Source: Neodiprion pinetum (lineage: Eukaryota > Arthropoda > Insecta > Hymenoptera > Diprionidae). From it: 64,000 nucleotides of DNA. The notes beneath the pieces are model-generated. The model was not told the DNA's origin and did no database searches. It was given only the letters and a program-made list of their open reading frames with translations. Of this stretch, positions 21,780-35,434 are shown one piece after another (within the stretch, counting starts at the first letter, position 1; each line of letters begins with the position of its first letter). The stretch lies in assembly GCF_021155775.2 (NCBI RefSeq), contig NC_060232.1, forward strand, positions 37,005,089-37,069,088. Reading direction: 5' to 3'. Both the position numbers and the translations under genes were made by a program.

Positions 21780-22080
21780 ATCGCGCGGAATGGATTCTCA
21801 CACGCGGCTGGAGCTCTGTGCCACCTCTCGCGGGCCTCCATGCATTATGGGCCCCACGCGGGTCCTTCCTTGACACTCGGACGGTGGGGGGCAGGCCCCG
21901 AGGTGCGCTGAGGATAGGGGAGCTTGCGGGGTCGCATGGGGGGCACGGGGCCCACCCATGGGGCTTATCTCGCGACAGCGGGCCCGCCGCACTACGGTCT
22001 GCCGGTCTTGGGAGCAACGAGTTAATTTGGGGCCCGCTTGCGGCGCGGAAATCACGGGACCTTGGGCCTCGTTGGCTCTG
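21780..22080. promoter_or_regulatory. GC-rich island upstream of Oaz, possible promoter region
   Basis: A few hundred bases rich in GGGCC/GGCCC and CG-containing words, clearly more GC-rich than the surroundings. It lies about 1.7 kb upstream of the proposed Oaz ATG. No ORF here is recognisable. A promoter role is inference from composition and position only. Confidence 0.25.
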
Positions 22081-23994
22081 GCTGAGAATTCGGGAAACTT
22101 CTCACGTCATTTCCCGATCGATGTGAGAGGATCGGCGGTAATGCGGCACCCGATATAGAGGAAGTTCAAGATTCTCTGTATCCCGAATACCCATTCTCGA
22201 CTTCTGCGATATGCCCTGCACCTTTGTAAATAGTTAATTTGGTAGCTAGTCGAGGTGACGAAGGTTTCGGAAGCATTGTCGGAGCTGGCTAACCGGAGAC
22301 TTTGCCAACTATTCGAAACTACGGGAAAGGGTCCGAGTGTCCGCGTTGCAATTGTGACGATCCTCTTAATTGGCGGTCCAAAAAGCATAACGAACGCTTT
22401 TCTGGGACAGTCGTAGTTGTCGTTCTCGCATGCGTCGGTTTGGCGGTAAAAATGAACTTGAGGAAAGTGGACGGCATTCGGTTTCCGGAAAGTTCGATCA
22501 CACTTCGTTGCAATTAGCCGCGCCACTGTAGGTATATTACTCAGGGATTCGGAGAATGCTATTTTCATCCACAAGTAACAGTTTCGCTATGTTCAGTGGT
22601 AGCGGAATATGGGCGCTCGAATATCGGAACAATTAGGTAACGGAAGTTTGGCAAAACTATGCGAAACTTTGCCACCCCGGAATATAACGGCGTTTGGCTG
22701 CAGTAACGAGTTATGAAGCTTATAGACGCCCAATTCAAGGTGCAGAGATCAGCTATGCACGCCTTTCTTGACGCTTGAATCATCGTTCTGGTTACAAAAA
22801 AATCGTGTTTTTTTATCACAGTGTTTCAGCGTCTTCCAATCGATTCGAAGGAGAATTTAATGACGTTGAGACAAGAACCGCGCGAAGCTATCCATACTGG
22901 CTAATTACAATCGTGCGTTGAATACATATACCTATATGTTACGTGTATACGTTGCACCCGTGCAAAATACAGCTATAACGCGTTGACAGAGCCTTGCGCA
23001 AAGTGAAAACGGTAATTTGGTATTTGATAATGATAATTCTCGGAGCCCATGGAAGCTAGTTAGCGAAGTAAAAATACGACCATCAATCATCGACGAGAGT
23101 TTGTCGCGCCTAGGCGAGAAAGGTGAGGCACGATGCAGAGAGGGAGAGGAGAGAGAGATGAAAACCGCTTTTTCTCTCATTCGCTCTTTTTCTTCCTCGT
23201 CATCATTTCACGGCGAAATCGTCGCGCGAGTTGGCTCTTTACCGGATGACCGAAGAGAACGTGATGTGGGAGGGATTTCGAATCGGGCGCATGAGCCGAG
23301 CCTCTGACTCCCGATCAGCAGCTCCGCCTACGCGACCGACACTTTCTTGACTGAATGTGCAAGCGTCGGTCGCAAGTTCCGAGAATGCAACTTCTCGGCT
23401 CGAGCTTCCATTCATGATTACATACCGAACCAGGCACGGACAGGGGGAAGGAAAATGGAATAACGCTATCTTCGAGGCTTTCCCCGAGTCAACTAGGCGC
23501 TGTAAACTACTGTCCGATATTTATCTTAATTATCCACTTCCACAGCGACGTCGAAAATTTTATCTTCCCCGATAGGCTGATAAGGAATCTCGAAGTCGCC
23601 AGACCAGTCGCCGTTCGAGGGCGGAAGCATTAGACGGACAAAACGTAACTGTTTGTTGTTCTTGTAAACAGAACGCGTGGCGATGATCAACTCTTCGCTG
23701 GTACGAAGAGACCCGCGCGTATGAAGGTCAGGTTAGGCAAAGATGCAAAGTGCAGAGATGACGGGGGAAAGAAATGGGAGAATAGCCGAATAACTAAGTG
23801 CCCGCCTATTGTTTGACCTCTGCAAGTGTAACTTTCGTCTGCAAACAGGATGTTGGGGTCAAACAGTGCGCATCCGGTGTATCGTAAAATTACGAGTCGC
23901 GTACCGATAGGAATGAATAAACATTTGATCGTTCGATTCTCAGGAGCTTAAATAACTTACAGCTATGAAGTGTTTGGAAGAAAAATTGATAGCG
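22081..23994. other. Non-coding stretch between GC-rich island and palindromic transposon
   Basis: No gene, RNA gene or conspicuous repeat seen. Only short unrecognised ORFs, the longest about 155 codons on the minus strand at 22107-22574. Confidence 0.5.
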
Positions 23995-23998
23995 TTAA

Positions 23999-24199
23999 GG
24001 GGATGGTACAACTTGAAAGGTCTCAAATCGTACCTATTTCCAGATGTTTTCTTGTGTTGTAGTTTTTTTAAGAAAATGGTGACAATTGGAGCAATTTTAA
24101 TATGAGACCCTTATTATCTATAGTTTCAACAAAATTTTGGAATTTTTTCATTGAAATTAATAACAAAACGGCGGCATGGCGCATACGAGTAGCGAACGA
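23999..24199 (+). repeat. Left long inverted arm of the foldback element
   Basis: About 200 bases, inverted and imperfectly matched to 24512-24694. The clearest match is the inner block ending GAGTAGCGAACGA. Confidence 0.85.
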
Positions 24200-24511
24200 T
24201 CTCGTTTTCAATTCGGTGACGCAAATTCCTCGCTCAATTTTTATCCGATCGATTTGAAATTTTGACGCAATCTTTAAAAATTATCGATCGATTCGAGCTC
24301 GTGGTTAGGTTATCGAAGTTAAATTCCAAAATTTTCCTAACAATTTTTTTTCCATCGTCGTACATATTTGAGATTTATTTATTTTTTTTAACGTTTAGGC
24401 TACGAACTTGAACCCGAAAAGGTGTTTTTAAGGCAAAAATTTTTTCCATCCGTAACGAGTTGGACAATGATGTCAAGAGATGCGCCACCGCAAAAGCCTT
24501 CGATTTCGGAG

Positions 24512-24694
24512 TCGTTCGCTACTCATACGCGCCATTCCACTAATTTGTTATTGATTTAATGAAAAAATTCCAAAACATTGTTAAAACTTTTAAACAATAA
24601 AGCCCTCAATTGCTCCGGGTGTTTTCATTTTCTCTCAAAAAAACTCCTAAAAATATGTATGATCTTAGACTGTCCAAGCTGTACCCCCCCTCCC
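24512..24694 (-). repeat. Right long inverted arm of the foldback element
   Basis: Reverse-complement partner of 23999-24199, beginning TCGTTCGCTACTC and ending in the C-rich outer end before TTAA. It is shorter than the left arm because of a deletion in its outer half. Confidence 0.85.
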
Positions 24695-27600
24695 TTAAGA
24701 ACATCACGGAATCTCGCGGGGGCGAATTCTTTTGACAAAGCTGCGCAAGGCCGAGTCAGCTTCCGTTTTTGTCGGAGGTAAATCTCGAGAGAAACGTAAC
24801 GGAAGTGGGAAAGTAGGTACGTATATACCGCACGATCCATCGAGGCGGCACGCGAAACTGGCAGGAAATACTCTGACCGGAAGTGGCTACCCTCTTAACA
24901 GTCGGTGAGTCCAGCTCCACCCTAAACAGGGTGATATATCTCGTCGGCCATCTTTGCTCGGGTAAGAAACCCGGGTGTAAGACGCTCCTCGGCGTCCGGA
25001 AGGCCCGGATCTGCAAATTCCGTCAAGGGTTTACGAGTTTGAATTGCAGGGCCGACCGGCGCATTGTTCGGCTTTACGTCCTCAACGCGATAGTTGCGCG
25101 TCGGCAGTTATGCTGTAACTATGCGAGTGGCGTCCCGGTTCTCGGTGACGCTTACCTACTTTCGACAAATTTTGCCCCTCACTAATGGGCCGCGGGCAAC
25201 GATTTGACCAATTATCTTAGAGAGACCCCTTCGTAGACGTTTTCAGGCGATTAACGGGGACGCGCTAATGCCGGTGTTTCGTAAGCAATTTGTTCGTACA
25301 TCGCTCTCAGATTCTTAATACAGATACGACTGTTCTCCCTGACCGCGACAACTATTCGCTCGCCCCGAATCAGCCACCCCGAATCGTTTTCAAACCCACT
25401 CGCAATCGGATTCGGTCGATGAATTAACCACCGATGGTCGACAAGTGTCATCGGTACAAAGGGGGCGAAATGATCGGAGAGAAAAACAGATGCCGGATAT
25501 TAGTTCTTAATCGCAGTACGACGTTGCACGAAATTCTGAGCTAAAATTTCCTTTCTGAATAACACTTGAAAAATAAAAGTTCACTCGTCAATCTTTACGA
25601 CCGATCTTACGACTGCCTGACTGTATTTAAGGTCGGGACTCGTTCGCTTTGAAAGTTTCTTCCAACTTCAAATTCCAACGATACGAAGGAAGAAAAACAA
25701 AGAAATATGCATCGGTAAAAGGTAATAGAAAAAGAGGATAAAAACTACGTACAATAATTTCCAAACACAATTACATTTGGCAACACTTATAAATCAAGAG
25801 GGTATTTTCACCGTGAGAAGTTAATCGATGGTATCGAACGATTGTTTTACCTTCGTTCTTTCTCCATTTGTCTTTTTTTTTTTGTTTTGTTTCTTCATTT
25901 CTGTTAGTTCTTTTCAGTCTGATCAAGAGGCAATCCCAGACCGACAGGTAGCTGAGTCCAATAATGATTTCGTTAAAAAGTTAGTTGAACCGAAGCCCGG
26001 GATCATTGTAAAAGCCGAAGGGGGTCTCGCTACCGATTTACAAAAGGCAGAGCCAAAGTCCCGCCCCTAATTTCAGGGTGCGTTTTCCATTCGCTATGTT
26101 AAAACCTTTCTCTTTCATACTCTGGACGCAGAAGGGCGCGACTCGTCTCCCACACCTGCCTGACCTTCCGGTTTCCCCCATTCCCGCAGGCTTTCAGATT
26201 TTCTTAAAAATTCCAATTTCCTGTGGATCTTGAAACGAAACGCGATCGTAGATCGGCGATTTGCGTTTGTTCGTTAGACGCTTCTCAATCTAAAATCACG
26301 TGACGTTATACACTTGTCTCTCTTGTTCTATTTCTCGCACAAACTATAAAGTACACGGGCTAAATTGCTTCACGCTGATAATTTCGGACCAGAATAGAGA
26401 TCGACGTTTTATTTGAACCGCCGCTATAAACCGGTTAGACAAATTTTGCCGGATCGAGAGAGGAGGAGGAGGCTCGTGTACCGCTGCTGCAGCTTTGTTT
26501 CACCGTTTCGGTACAATATACTAAGTAACATATACGTATATTATAAATACATCTGTGCAAGTTGCCTGCCTACTTGTCCAGAAGCGACAAACGGTTCTTC
26601 TGTATCTGGATCTTTCTTTTATTATTTTTTCCTTGCCGTTAGCCGTTCCGTTCCTTTTTTATTTTCCTCTTCTTCTTCTTCTTGTCATCTGAAGAATCTC
26701 CGCGGGCCGCGGAATTATCAATGCTGATTTTTGTCACCTGGTTTCGACCCCGCTGAGTCCATTGGCCGGCGTATTGTGATGTCACGCGGTGCACGTACAA
26801 GTTATTCAAGTCTGTTTAAACTACTCGTAACTAATCGTCGTTCATTCCCGATCCTGCTAGTCAGAGTTTGATTATACCGGTACAGCAGCGGCGGATCGGA
26901 TCCTCCGACACCCAAGGAAATCGACACTCGTGACTGACAATATCTAATTATTCCCCGTATCTACGACTTTTTGTCGACAAACCGCAATTCGCCTTTACCC
27001 TCCCCCCTTCAATCGGCCGAATAACGACTTGGGCCCATTTTTAGTCATTCTTATCCCGTCTGCGGTGTAACGATATGCACAATGAGAAAAGGAATACATA
27101 ATTACCATTCTAAAGATCGTCGTCTAATCCCGTGACGAAGTTTCGTCACCTTTGTTCGATAAACGAAAACAAAAGAAAAAAAAACCTAAAAGAGATAGAA
27201 AATAAAGCGGAGATTTCAATTTACGACTAAAACCTTTCAAGGCATAAATACCGAATCGGATCATCGCGCGATTCTCCTTAAAAATCGTGATTTCCTCCTG
27301 TACCCAACTGTAATTTTCTTATCATAGATTCAGGGTGTCTAAAGCCGAGGATCTAGGGGGAAATCGATATCACCACCTTTATCGGACGTACGAACTAATT
27401 TATTTTTTGCCCCCCCTTACCCTCGGGTGGAGCACCCTCTTCGTTGTGGTCCGGATGAACCTTCGCCCCGATGATCGGTGGAGATGACTTTTTTGTCAAG
27501 AGCGAAAGAAAGGCCGAAATCTCGCGGTTGTTTGGTCAGAAGCAAAGCGATCTTCTGTCGTGGTTGGTAACCATGGAGGTCGGTAGACAGGTGAACCTTC

Positions 27601-28320
27601 GGATCGTTGGGGGCCCGAAATATCAAAGTGACCGCCGATCGGACGGCATTCGTCGTCTCTAAACGCGATCGCCTCCCTCTCTTATTCTTGTATCATCATC
27701 GTCGTCGTCGTCGTCATCCGCACACAGCCAGACTTGTACACTGCAATGGGGGGGGATTTGTAATCCGTTCTGCCGACTTTTCCACACTCCTGATCACCGT
27801 GAGATCAATAATTATTCTTCGTAAAGAACCGGGTTACTGGTAAAAATTGATCAATTTTCAAGCCCTTTTTCATCTGAATCTGTAATACACGAAAACGCTC
27901 CGAAACGCGGACAAGTTTCTCGAATTTTTTCACCCGTTTGTTTGTTAAAAATTCTCGAAAAAATTTCATCCCAAAGTCTAGTCGCTCGTGGCGAGATGAA
28001 AAATTAAACAAGACAAGGTCCTCGAATCGAGTAAGACGTCTGATTTTGTCATCGTCATCCGACCACTTAAACCTCGGTGAGCATGCAATTAAAGTGTAAA
28101 TTCGCGGCGTCGTTTTTCGCTTCCAGTTCTACCTCGAATTACTTTACATCCCAAGTCCCATGAAAATTTCTAAACTACGCTCTGATTGTTCCGTCGAGCC
28201 TGCGGATGTAATGATATACAATATACAAGTTTGTGAGCTACTTATAAATGTCCGCTTTTGTTTCGACAGGTTGGGGAATTCGGGTGTAATTGCGTTTAAT
28301 ACGAGGATAAAGGCAGAGAA

Positions 28321-28355
28321 GAGGGGGGGGGGGGGCGGGGGGGGAGGAGGAGGCG
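28321..28355 (+). repeat. G-rich tract (G13, C, G8, GGA units)
   Basis: Runs of 13 and 8 G broken by one C, followed by GGA units. It is a G-quadruplex-prone low-complexity tract and produces poly-Gly in one frame. Confidence 0.9.
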
Positions 28356-28397
28356 GTTGAAATTATTCACATTATGGCGGGGAAACGGTGCGCGAAA

Positions 28398-28426
28398 AGA
28401 GAGAGAGAGAGAGAGAGAGGGAGAGA
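28398..28426. repeat. (GA)n microsatellite
   Basis: Nearly perfect GA run of about 14 units close to the G-rich tract. Confidence 0.9.
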
Positions 28427-31400
28427 AGAAAAAAATGAAAAAACAAATAAAAAACGATTCAAAGCGTAATGCTGCGGTGTATAAAGACAAAGTGAAGGCA
28501 GGTAAGTAGCCGAGGCGACAGTCTTGGCCCCTGCCTTCGGTCCGAATAAGTTTCAGTCGCTCTTCGCTTGTTTGGACTCCCATACACACGACTTTCGACG
28601 ACTCTGCTTTGATGTAAGGCGGTGTAAAAAATGTGAAAAGGATCCAGCTTCTTGCTTTGACGCGAGACTCAAAGCCCACGGTGACGAGTTGAAATAAAAA
28701 AAAGGAATAATTTCAAGAAGCAAAGAGGAAAAAAGAAAAAAAAAATAACGAAAAGAACAGACCGTGCTAGGAAGCGAAGTCGTGTCGTAACTGCTCCTCT
28801 ATTGTGATTTTTTCGTCTCTTTGCTCCTGGCTTTTCGAATTTTTCAAAAATAAAAAATTAACTCAAACTCGCAAGCCACAGATTATTGTACACACGAAAA
28901 TGAGAAATGCATCGATATTTGGGTAGTGAAAAAAAAAAAAAAATCTTCATCTTCTCGCCACCGAGGTATCAAATTCAATGCCCGGGATTTTTTTGTCCGC
29001 GCGATACGAAAGTACAATTCAATTTGATTTTCAGCAGTAGTGAAAAATTTTTATATCCGTAGCCCGCAAACTCCGGAAAAAATTTGAATTTGCCTGTTTT
29101 TTTACAACTGAAAATACGTTTTTCGAACAATTTCTTGTCGAACGATCGGAATCACTCGAATCGCTGAAAATTGTTTGTTTTTTAAACCCGATCGCTTGAA
29201 TCTCCGCAGAGAATCGTCTCGGTTTCCCGCTGAATACACAGCAGAGGATATAAATTTTCGATCGTGGTCCATCACCGTCCGGGTGTCCGCACAAGTCGCG
29301 GGGGAAAAGATTCGGGCCCATTTCGTGACGGGGGTTCGGGGCGGCACGTGCCTTTGGTCATGCTTGGGTTAGAAGTCATCGGAGTATGTCGAAGGTATTG
29401 AACGCGACATCACCTGCTCCCGTAATCGCTGCTCCCAGTCATCTTCCCTCCGCATCAATACGCATGCCGGGTGAATCAAAGAACCGCTCTTCACCTGAAT
29501 CCGTATTCGCAATTTCGCGTCGACGAATCCGAAGTAATGAACTCAGTTTCAAGAGTTGCATATTTCCGTGAAAAATGCTCACTTTTTCTAATTCAAGTTG
29601 GAACTTACTTTTGAAAAAAATAAATATGCGTGTATCCGATATTTTTCAAAAGTTTTAACTCGGGATCGGGATGCAGTGAAAATTTCAAAGAGGAATTCAA
29701 AATCTAGCTTGAAGTTGACGACTAGATTTGCAGCTCAATTTGGAACACGGAAATTAATGATTTTCACTATTTCTTTATTCAAACCGAAATCATGTTCCAT
29801 AGAATGCATAGGTATATGCACAAAAAAGTAGTAGAAGCACGTGGTTTAATTTTTCAACAACAAGATCTTGGTTTTTTGGCTTCAGAAATTGTCGGCAGGT
29901 TTGTTTGGTGTAAGATCGTACGGATGTTTCTCCGCGAATGGGATCTGAATGTAATCGAGGATGATATTCCGATACCTGACTATAATTATATCCTTTGTAC
30001 AGGACTACGCGTATACCTGTAACACCGCACGCAGCGGCACCTGCTGGCCAATCTTCTTGGGCGACAGACCAAAACCTTCTTCTCGTTTTCAGATTAAAAA
30101 AGAGACCGCGGGCGCGGGCAGAATCAACAGAATTGAGAAATCCGGAGGGAAGGTTGAGGCGAGGGAGGAGGAGGAACGATTTAGCTAACAATTGGTTCGA
30201 ATTATACCGAGGCCCTTTAACCCTTCGACGCCTGGCTAGTCACCGGAGAAAATAAAAAAGACACGAAGAAAAAAACGGAGGGATTCTTCCCTTACTCTCG
30301 GTTTTTGATCTCTTATTCATGACCGTGCGGTACGTTTTTTTGAACTGTTTGCAAGATCCGAATCCGAGGACTCAAAATTCTATCCAGAATCAAAAATCAT
30401 CGTTGTAAAAATTATCAATTGTCTTCGCTTTTTTTCCAATAACTTCGGATCTACTACTGGAAATTTTCTAATGTCAGAAGGGTTAATTTTTTTTTTCTGA
30501 GAGATAATGAAAATCCTCCATAACGACACAAGGTCACTCTTTAATATCCGTAAATTTGGTCTCGAGGGAGCAGAAAGATAAAAACGAAGAAGAAAAAACA
30601 GAAGAGTCTCAGATCTCGAGGGAATTAAGTGACCCGAAACAAACCACGGTGGACTTTAGAGATTTCGTGTTTAAAAAATAAGAAACTGACAACGAGCCGC
30701 GTTCAAGTACAGGAATTATAATTTCGAGAGGTTTGCCCTTCACAGTTTGCGTGAAAATATGAAAAACAAATTTAGCCCTTGCGTACAAAAAAAGTTTCAA
30801 ATTTTCATACGTCGTGCGTAAAGTAGAGATGCAGAAAATAATCAGATATCATTTTCTCTCTTTTGTTTATCATCGAAAAAAGATGCTTGCAAATTTCACG
30901 AGCGATTATCGAACTTCACTGAATTTTAAATATATTTCAATGTTTTGCAGTTTTTTAATCTGTTGTAAAATGTGTTTTGAATTTTGTTTGATTAAGAAAA
31001 GAAAAAAACGCGACGTAATTATTTTTGATTTCTCCGCTCTGTATACGCATAAAAATTGCCTCACGCAGAGAACCAATTCAATCGTGCAGAATTAACGATC
31101 GTAGAACCGTGGACGAGTGATTGATCCTTTGAATTCTCACATTTTCTTGGCTTCTTCTCAAGAGCGAGAAGCAAACAAACAGAAAGAGATAAAAGCTGTG
31201 CTCTCGCTGCAGAATTCTACTCGCGATTGGAACAAATAAATCGTTTTACGGTGTCGGTGAGGAAATTAACGGTGAGCACCTCTGATCTGGTCAACGTCAT
31301 TTACAGTTATCACAATTTGTCTTGGTAACGTCGTTCATCCAGGAGGTTCCTTTCGGTGGGAAACTCCGTCAGATAACGTGCTTCGAGAGAGATAATTGCC

Positions 31401-32547
31401 CGTCACGATGTCGCCCTAAAATTATCAGGTGTCTTGGAGGACTTTTTCACACCGTCTCGATTGTTGTATCCACTGTAAAAATAGTTACTTCTTATACATT
31501 GAGACTGAAGAAAAACCGGACGAAACGATTTCTCCGATTCTGCGAGGTAATTTTTTAATTGCTTTGAACGGAACGTGATCCTTGTTTATTTTTTGTAAAA
31601 ATAAAAATACAACTCGCTTGCAACTCGAAACCTCTCCCCTGCGATTTCCTCCTTCACAAACCCCGCAAACGGTACACCATGAAGGTTTTGTACATCGTAT
31701 GGATCGCGGGGGCAACTACTTGTTGCTCGTCGAGACTGTCTGAAAGTCCATGAACGTCGGGTTACGCGGTAAGTCGAGTATATGAAACTAGATGAAAGGA
31801 GAAGACGAAACCTAAGCTAACAGCCAAAGTGTCTAAACTTTTTGCAATTAAAAAAATGCAGCCCAGTTTTATCCTAGTAATTGCATAAAATTATCGGGGG
31901 TTCAAGGTGTTTCACAAAATTTTAATTTTCAGTCTTCGCTAACTTATTCGAGTGACCTTCAGCCTCGTAAGGAGAAGCGGAGGATTTTTGCAAAAATCAT
32001 ATAATGGCAAGAAACGTAACGAACGATGACGAAGAATTATTCCCGATTACAACCAAGTCCGCCAACTCAACGGAATTATACGTGCAAGTTTAACGGCCCC
32101 CTTTGAAATATGTCCGCCTCGAGTCAAAACATTGACCATCGTACGGTATTATATAATCTCCAAGGTGTTTTCTGGGTTTTGGACACGCTTCTTCCCCCGG
32201 GCTTTTCAATATCGAAAGTTGGGGGGGATTTTACGCCCCCTAAAATTCTATGGGGCTCACGCTGGGCGCGCGTCAGGTGGTCGAGGCGTTTTGGGTGTCG
32301 TGGGTTATGGGCAGGTATCCACCGCACCACGAAACTCCGGCTCGTGTGCTCAGGGCGACCCTATTCCCGAGGGCACCCCGAGTGTCTCGGATTACGATCT
32401 GGTCCATGGGAATTGTACCGAGATTAAGAACTGACGGGGTATTTGGGCACCTCAGGATTAAAATGTCACGCGTTCACAACACCATTGCGGCCTTCTTCGC
32501 GCGTCCTGCGCGACGGATCCGCAGCTGCTTCCAGCCTCCCTCCCCCC

Positions 32548-32582
<35 letters not shown>
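32548..32582. repeat. (CT)n microsatellite
   Basis: CT run following a C-rich stretch, with one TTT interruption. It generates Ser-Leu repeats in overlapping ORFs. Confidence 0.9.
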
Positions 32583-32583
<1 letters not shown>

Positions 32584-34054
32584 TCTCCCAGAGCGCATCT
32601 TCCACAACATCTTCGCGTGGACCTTTATTCTTCGCGTGAATGCACGCACGAGATTGTGTCACTCGTTGGACGCGCGGGTTCCGTGTGTGCTTTTTCACCC
32701 TTTCACTGCACCGCCCATGCACACTCCTTCTTTTCACTATTTCTTATTCATAAGCAGACACTGTCACGTCTCGATATCTCCCGCGTGCCATCGAGCCGAG
32801 CCTCGGGCGCCGAGTCGGGATATCCTGTTTTTATTAATTTCTTTTTTTTTTTCTTCTTTTTTTTTTTATTTTTTACACCTACCCGTCACATGCTCGTGGG
32901 ATTTACTTTTTTCAATTTTCAATGCCTCCGAAGCACAGTCTCTAATTAATCTCTGCACTGTACGCTCTACACGCGGCTCTGTTTCCACAACGCTTACTAC
33001 GAATGTTTCGTACCGTATATCTAATCCTGGACGATTATACGACACGCGTATCTACTTTTGACGACGCTGATCAATATCCCGAAATTAAAGGTTACTTCGA
33101 ACCTGCCGTTAATCTTTCCAGTTTCTCTATTTTCCACGTATTGGTCCCGCATTTTTCTTCGTTCTTTTTACATCTCTACCTCCTTAACGGAAATTAGTGA
33201 CAGAAGGATCTCTCTCGACGCTTTCGTTATGAAAATTGCTTGAAATCAGCAGACCGACTACCGTGACAAAACAGGAATTAACATTCTTCTGCTCCGCAGT
33301 GACAAAGATATTCGAACTGTACGTAGGTACAGCCGCAAAACAGCCGACGAATCCGGATGCCGGGACGTTCGATTCGAGAAGAAAGAGAAGAAAAGTTGGA
33401 ATCATCCACAACTGCTTTTGCAGGTGCCTAGAGTATCGTCGTAGTGACAAACGTACGCACACACGCGCTACGCCGCACGCCTTTTTTCCTTCCAGCATGA
33501 ATCGAGGAATCCTCGAATTATCCAGCCGTATCTCCCTTTCCGTATATTAGATACAATTTTTCATTTTCGTACGCGACGCATGCGTATCCTTATATCATTC
33601 GTTGTGTTTTTGTTCCTTATCTACGGCTCTGCGTAGGTGTGATAAACGTGCGAGCAGGACTGTCCCCAGGGTAACGCTGCGGGGGTTCCAAGTTCTCAAA
33701 TTGAACCTCGGTTTCTTCCGCGGTTTCTTTTATACTTCCTCGGTTATAAGGCTGAACGGTGTCGCGTCGCGATCGGTCGGCTGAGGCCTTTGGTTGAGAA
33801 TCTATGACGGTCTTATTCCTCCACGGATTCGTGGGAGCGTTCGCTCGACACTCGGACACACGACAAGAACCCCCGTAGCGGCTATGGGGGGCGACCTCCC
33901 CCCCCTCTCCCCCCGATGCCGCTGGCTTGACCATGTTAAACACCACGTCATTGTCACATGCCTCTCCTATATCTGTTTCAGAAAAGCCAATTTCCTTCGC
34001 GTCCCCGACGAAATCGAGCGTTTCGTGTCACGGACAATTTAATGATCCAGGGCG

Positions 34055-34096
34055 CCCCCCCCCCCCCCTCTCCCCCCCCCCCCCCCCCCCCCCCCC
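34055..34096 (+). repeat. Poly-C tract (14 C, TCT, 25 C)
   Basis: Two long C runs separated by three bases. On the minus strand this is a poly-G tract like those at 14107 and 28323. It is prone to sequencing and assembly error. Confidence 0.95.
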
Positions 34097-35349
34097 TTAG
34101 CCGCCGATCCTGAATCCGGCATCATCCGGTATATCCCTGCGTTTGTTTTACCAGAAACGAATCAACTCGCACAGCTGCCGAAAATAAAATCTGGAGGGTT
34201 AGATTCGAGGATTAATGTTGGAAAATGTGATAAAAAGAAAAGCGTTGGAAAAATTATCGACAGACGTTGTTTGAAACAACGTACGGTACTGTGTGCTAGA
34301 AATGAATCTGAACTAATTCGAATGATACAAACTTGCTAGATATCAATGGTTTGAGAAGAGGTTTTATAATTTGAACGTTTAAGATGTTTGTCAAATCTGT
34401 TGAGTTTCTTTTTTATATCCAATTCTAATGGTCTTTCGGATTAGTATATTTCTCGCTTATCTGAAACAGTTTTTTTCCTCTTTTCCTAACTCTTCGTTCG
34501 AACGATCGTTGATCGTTACGGACAATAAAAGAAAATGTTCTCCAAAAATAATTTGACGATCTGACAATCGAGGAAGAATTATACTTTTCCTAGTCAAAAC
34601 TGCATTCCGACCAAAGCAGCTTGGTTACAGTAGGTAAAATTCCAAATTGATCATTAGTCTGATTTCGATGCACAGATTCTCCGACTATTTTGAAATAAAG
34701 TGTTCGATAGCGAAAACTGTAATGGCATATCGTTTGTCAGGGTTAATCATAAATAATAATAAATAATAATCGAATAAAAATATTCAATTATCAAAGTTTA
34801 TCCTGTTTTACGACGATAGATGTTTCCTTTCTGAATAGTTTGGCACAACTAAAATATAACTACTGCTACTCTTACTAAAAAACGTATATCGCTGATGTAT
34901 CGATGATAGATAGATCGAGATGCGGAAAGTCTGAACCTCGAGATTGATCAGGCCTGTATCGCAAATTCTGTGATATCGGAAACAGAAATTTTTGAAACCG
35001 CAAAGGTGTCCGAATCAGTGCGACCCTTGATCTATGACAATCGATCCAAACGTTTTTCACTAATCTGGTTGAACGAATAAGAGCGATTCATCCGCGAATC
35101 CTCGCTCTATAATAATTGAGAAATTTTTATAAGATATCGAGGAACGACGGTGAAATCGTTCGGATGGGAATAAACCGCGTCCGTGAAAATCCGTTAAGAA
35201 TTTATTTCGGTATTGTAATAAAGGGAGTTGGCACGAATTGCGCAGCATTAAGCATGAGAATTTCGCTGTGTCCGTCAAACGTCTGTCAAGATAAATCCGT
35301 AAGGTTGAATGAATATAAAATACGGATAGACGAAGACAGCGGGGCGGCA

Positions 35350-35350
<1 letters not shown>

Positions 35351-35434
<84 letters not shown>
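35351..35434. repeat. (GA)n microsatellite, about 42 units
   Basis: The longest GA tract in the window, nearly uninterrupted. It is a potential binding array for GAGA-factor-type proteins. The tract itself is directly visible, the binding is inference. Confidence 0.95.

Larger units (their letters stand above)
23995..24698. mobile_element. Foldback DNA transposon / MITE with TTAA target duplication
   Basis: TTAA occurs at both outer edges (23995-23998 and 24695-24698). From these edges the sequence reads inward as GGGGATGGTACAACTTG and, on the other strand, GGGAGGGGGGTACAGCTTG. Similarity between the arms continues for nearly 200 bases. Examples are TTTTGGAATTTTTTCATT on both arms and ATGGCGCATACGAGTAGCG against ATGGCGCGTATGAGTAGCG. 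The arms are clearly homologous but diverged, so this is an old copy. No transposase is encoded. A TTAA duplication points to a piggyBac-like or Kolobok-like family; I cannot tell which. Confidence 0.85.
24699..34050. other. Long non-coding region (upstream of Oaz)
   Basis: No gene supported. Features are a G-rich tract (28321-28355), GA and CT repeats (28398-28426, 32548-32582), a CGT/CAT trinucleotide patch near 27690, and a moderately GC-rich patch near 32150-32460. That patch holds overlapping unrecognised plus-strand ORFs of about 100-130 codons. None shows family motifs or repeated splice-compatible coding structure. Confidence 0.5.

Noticed and set aside
32110..32639. Overlapping plus-strand ORFs in a GC-rich patch
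   Set aside because: Several frames are open at once because of GC-rich composition and a CT repeat. No motif supports any of them.
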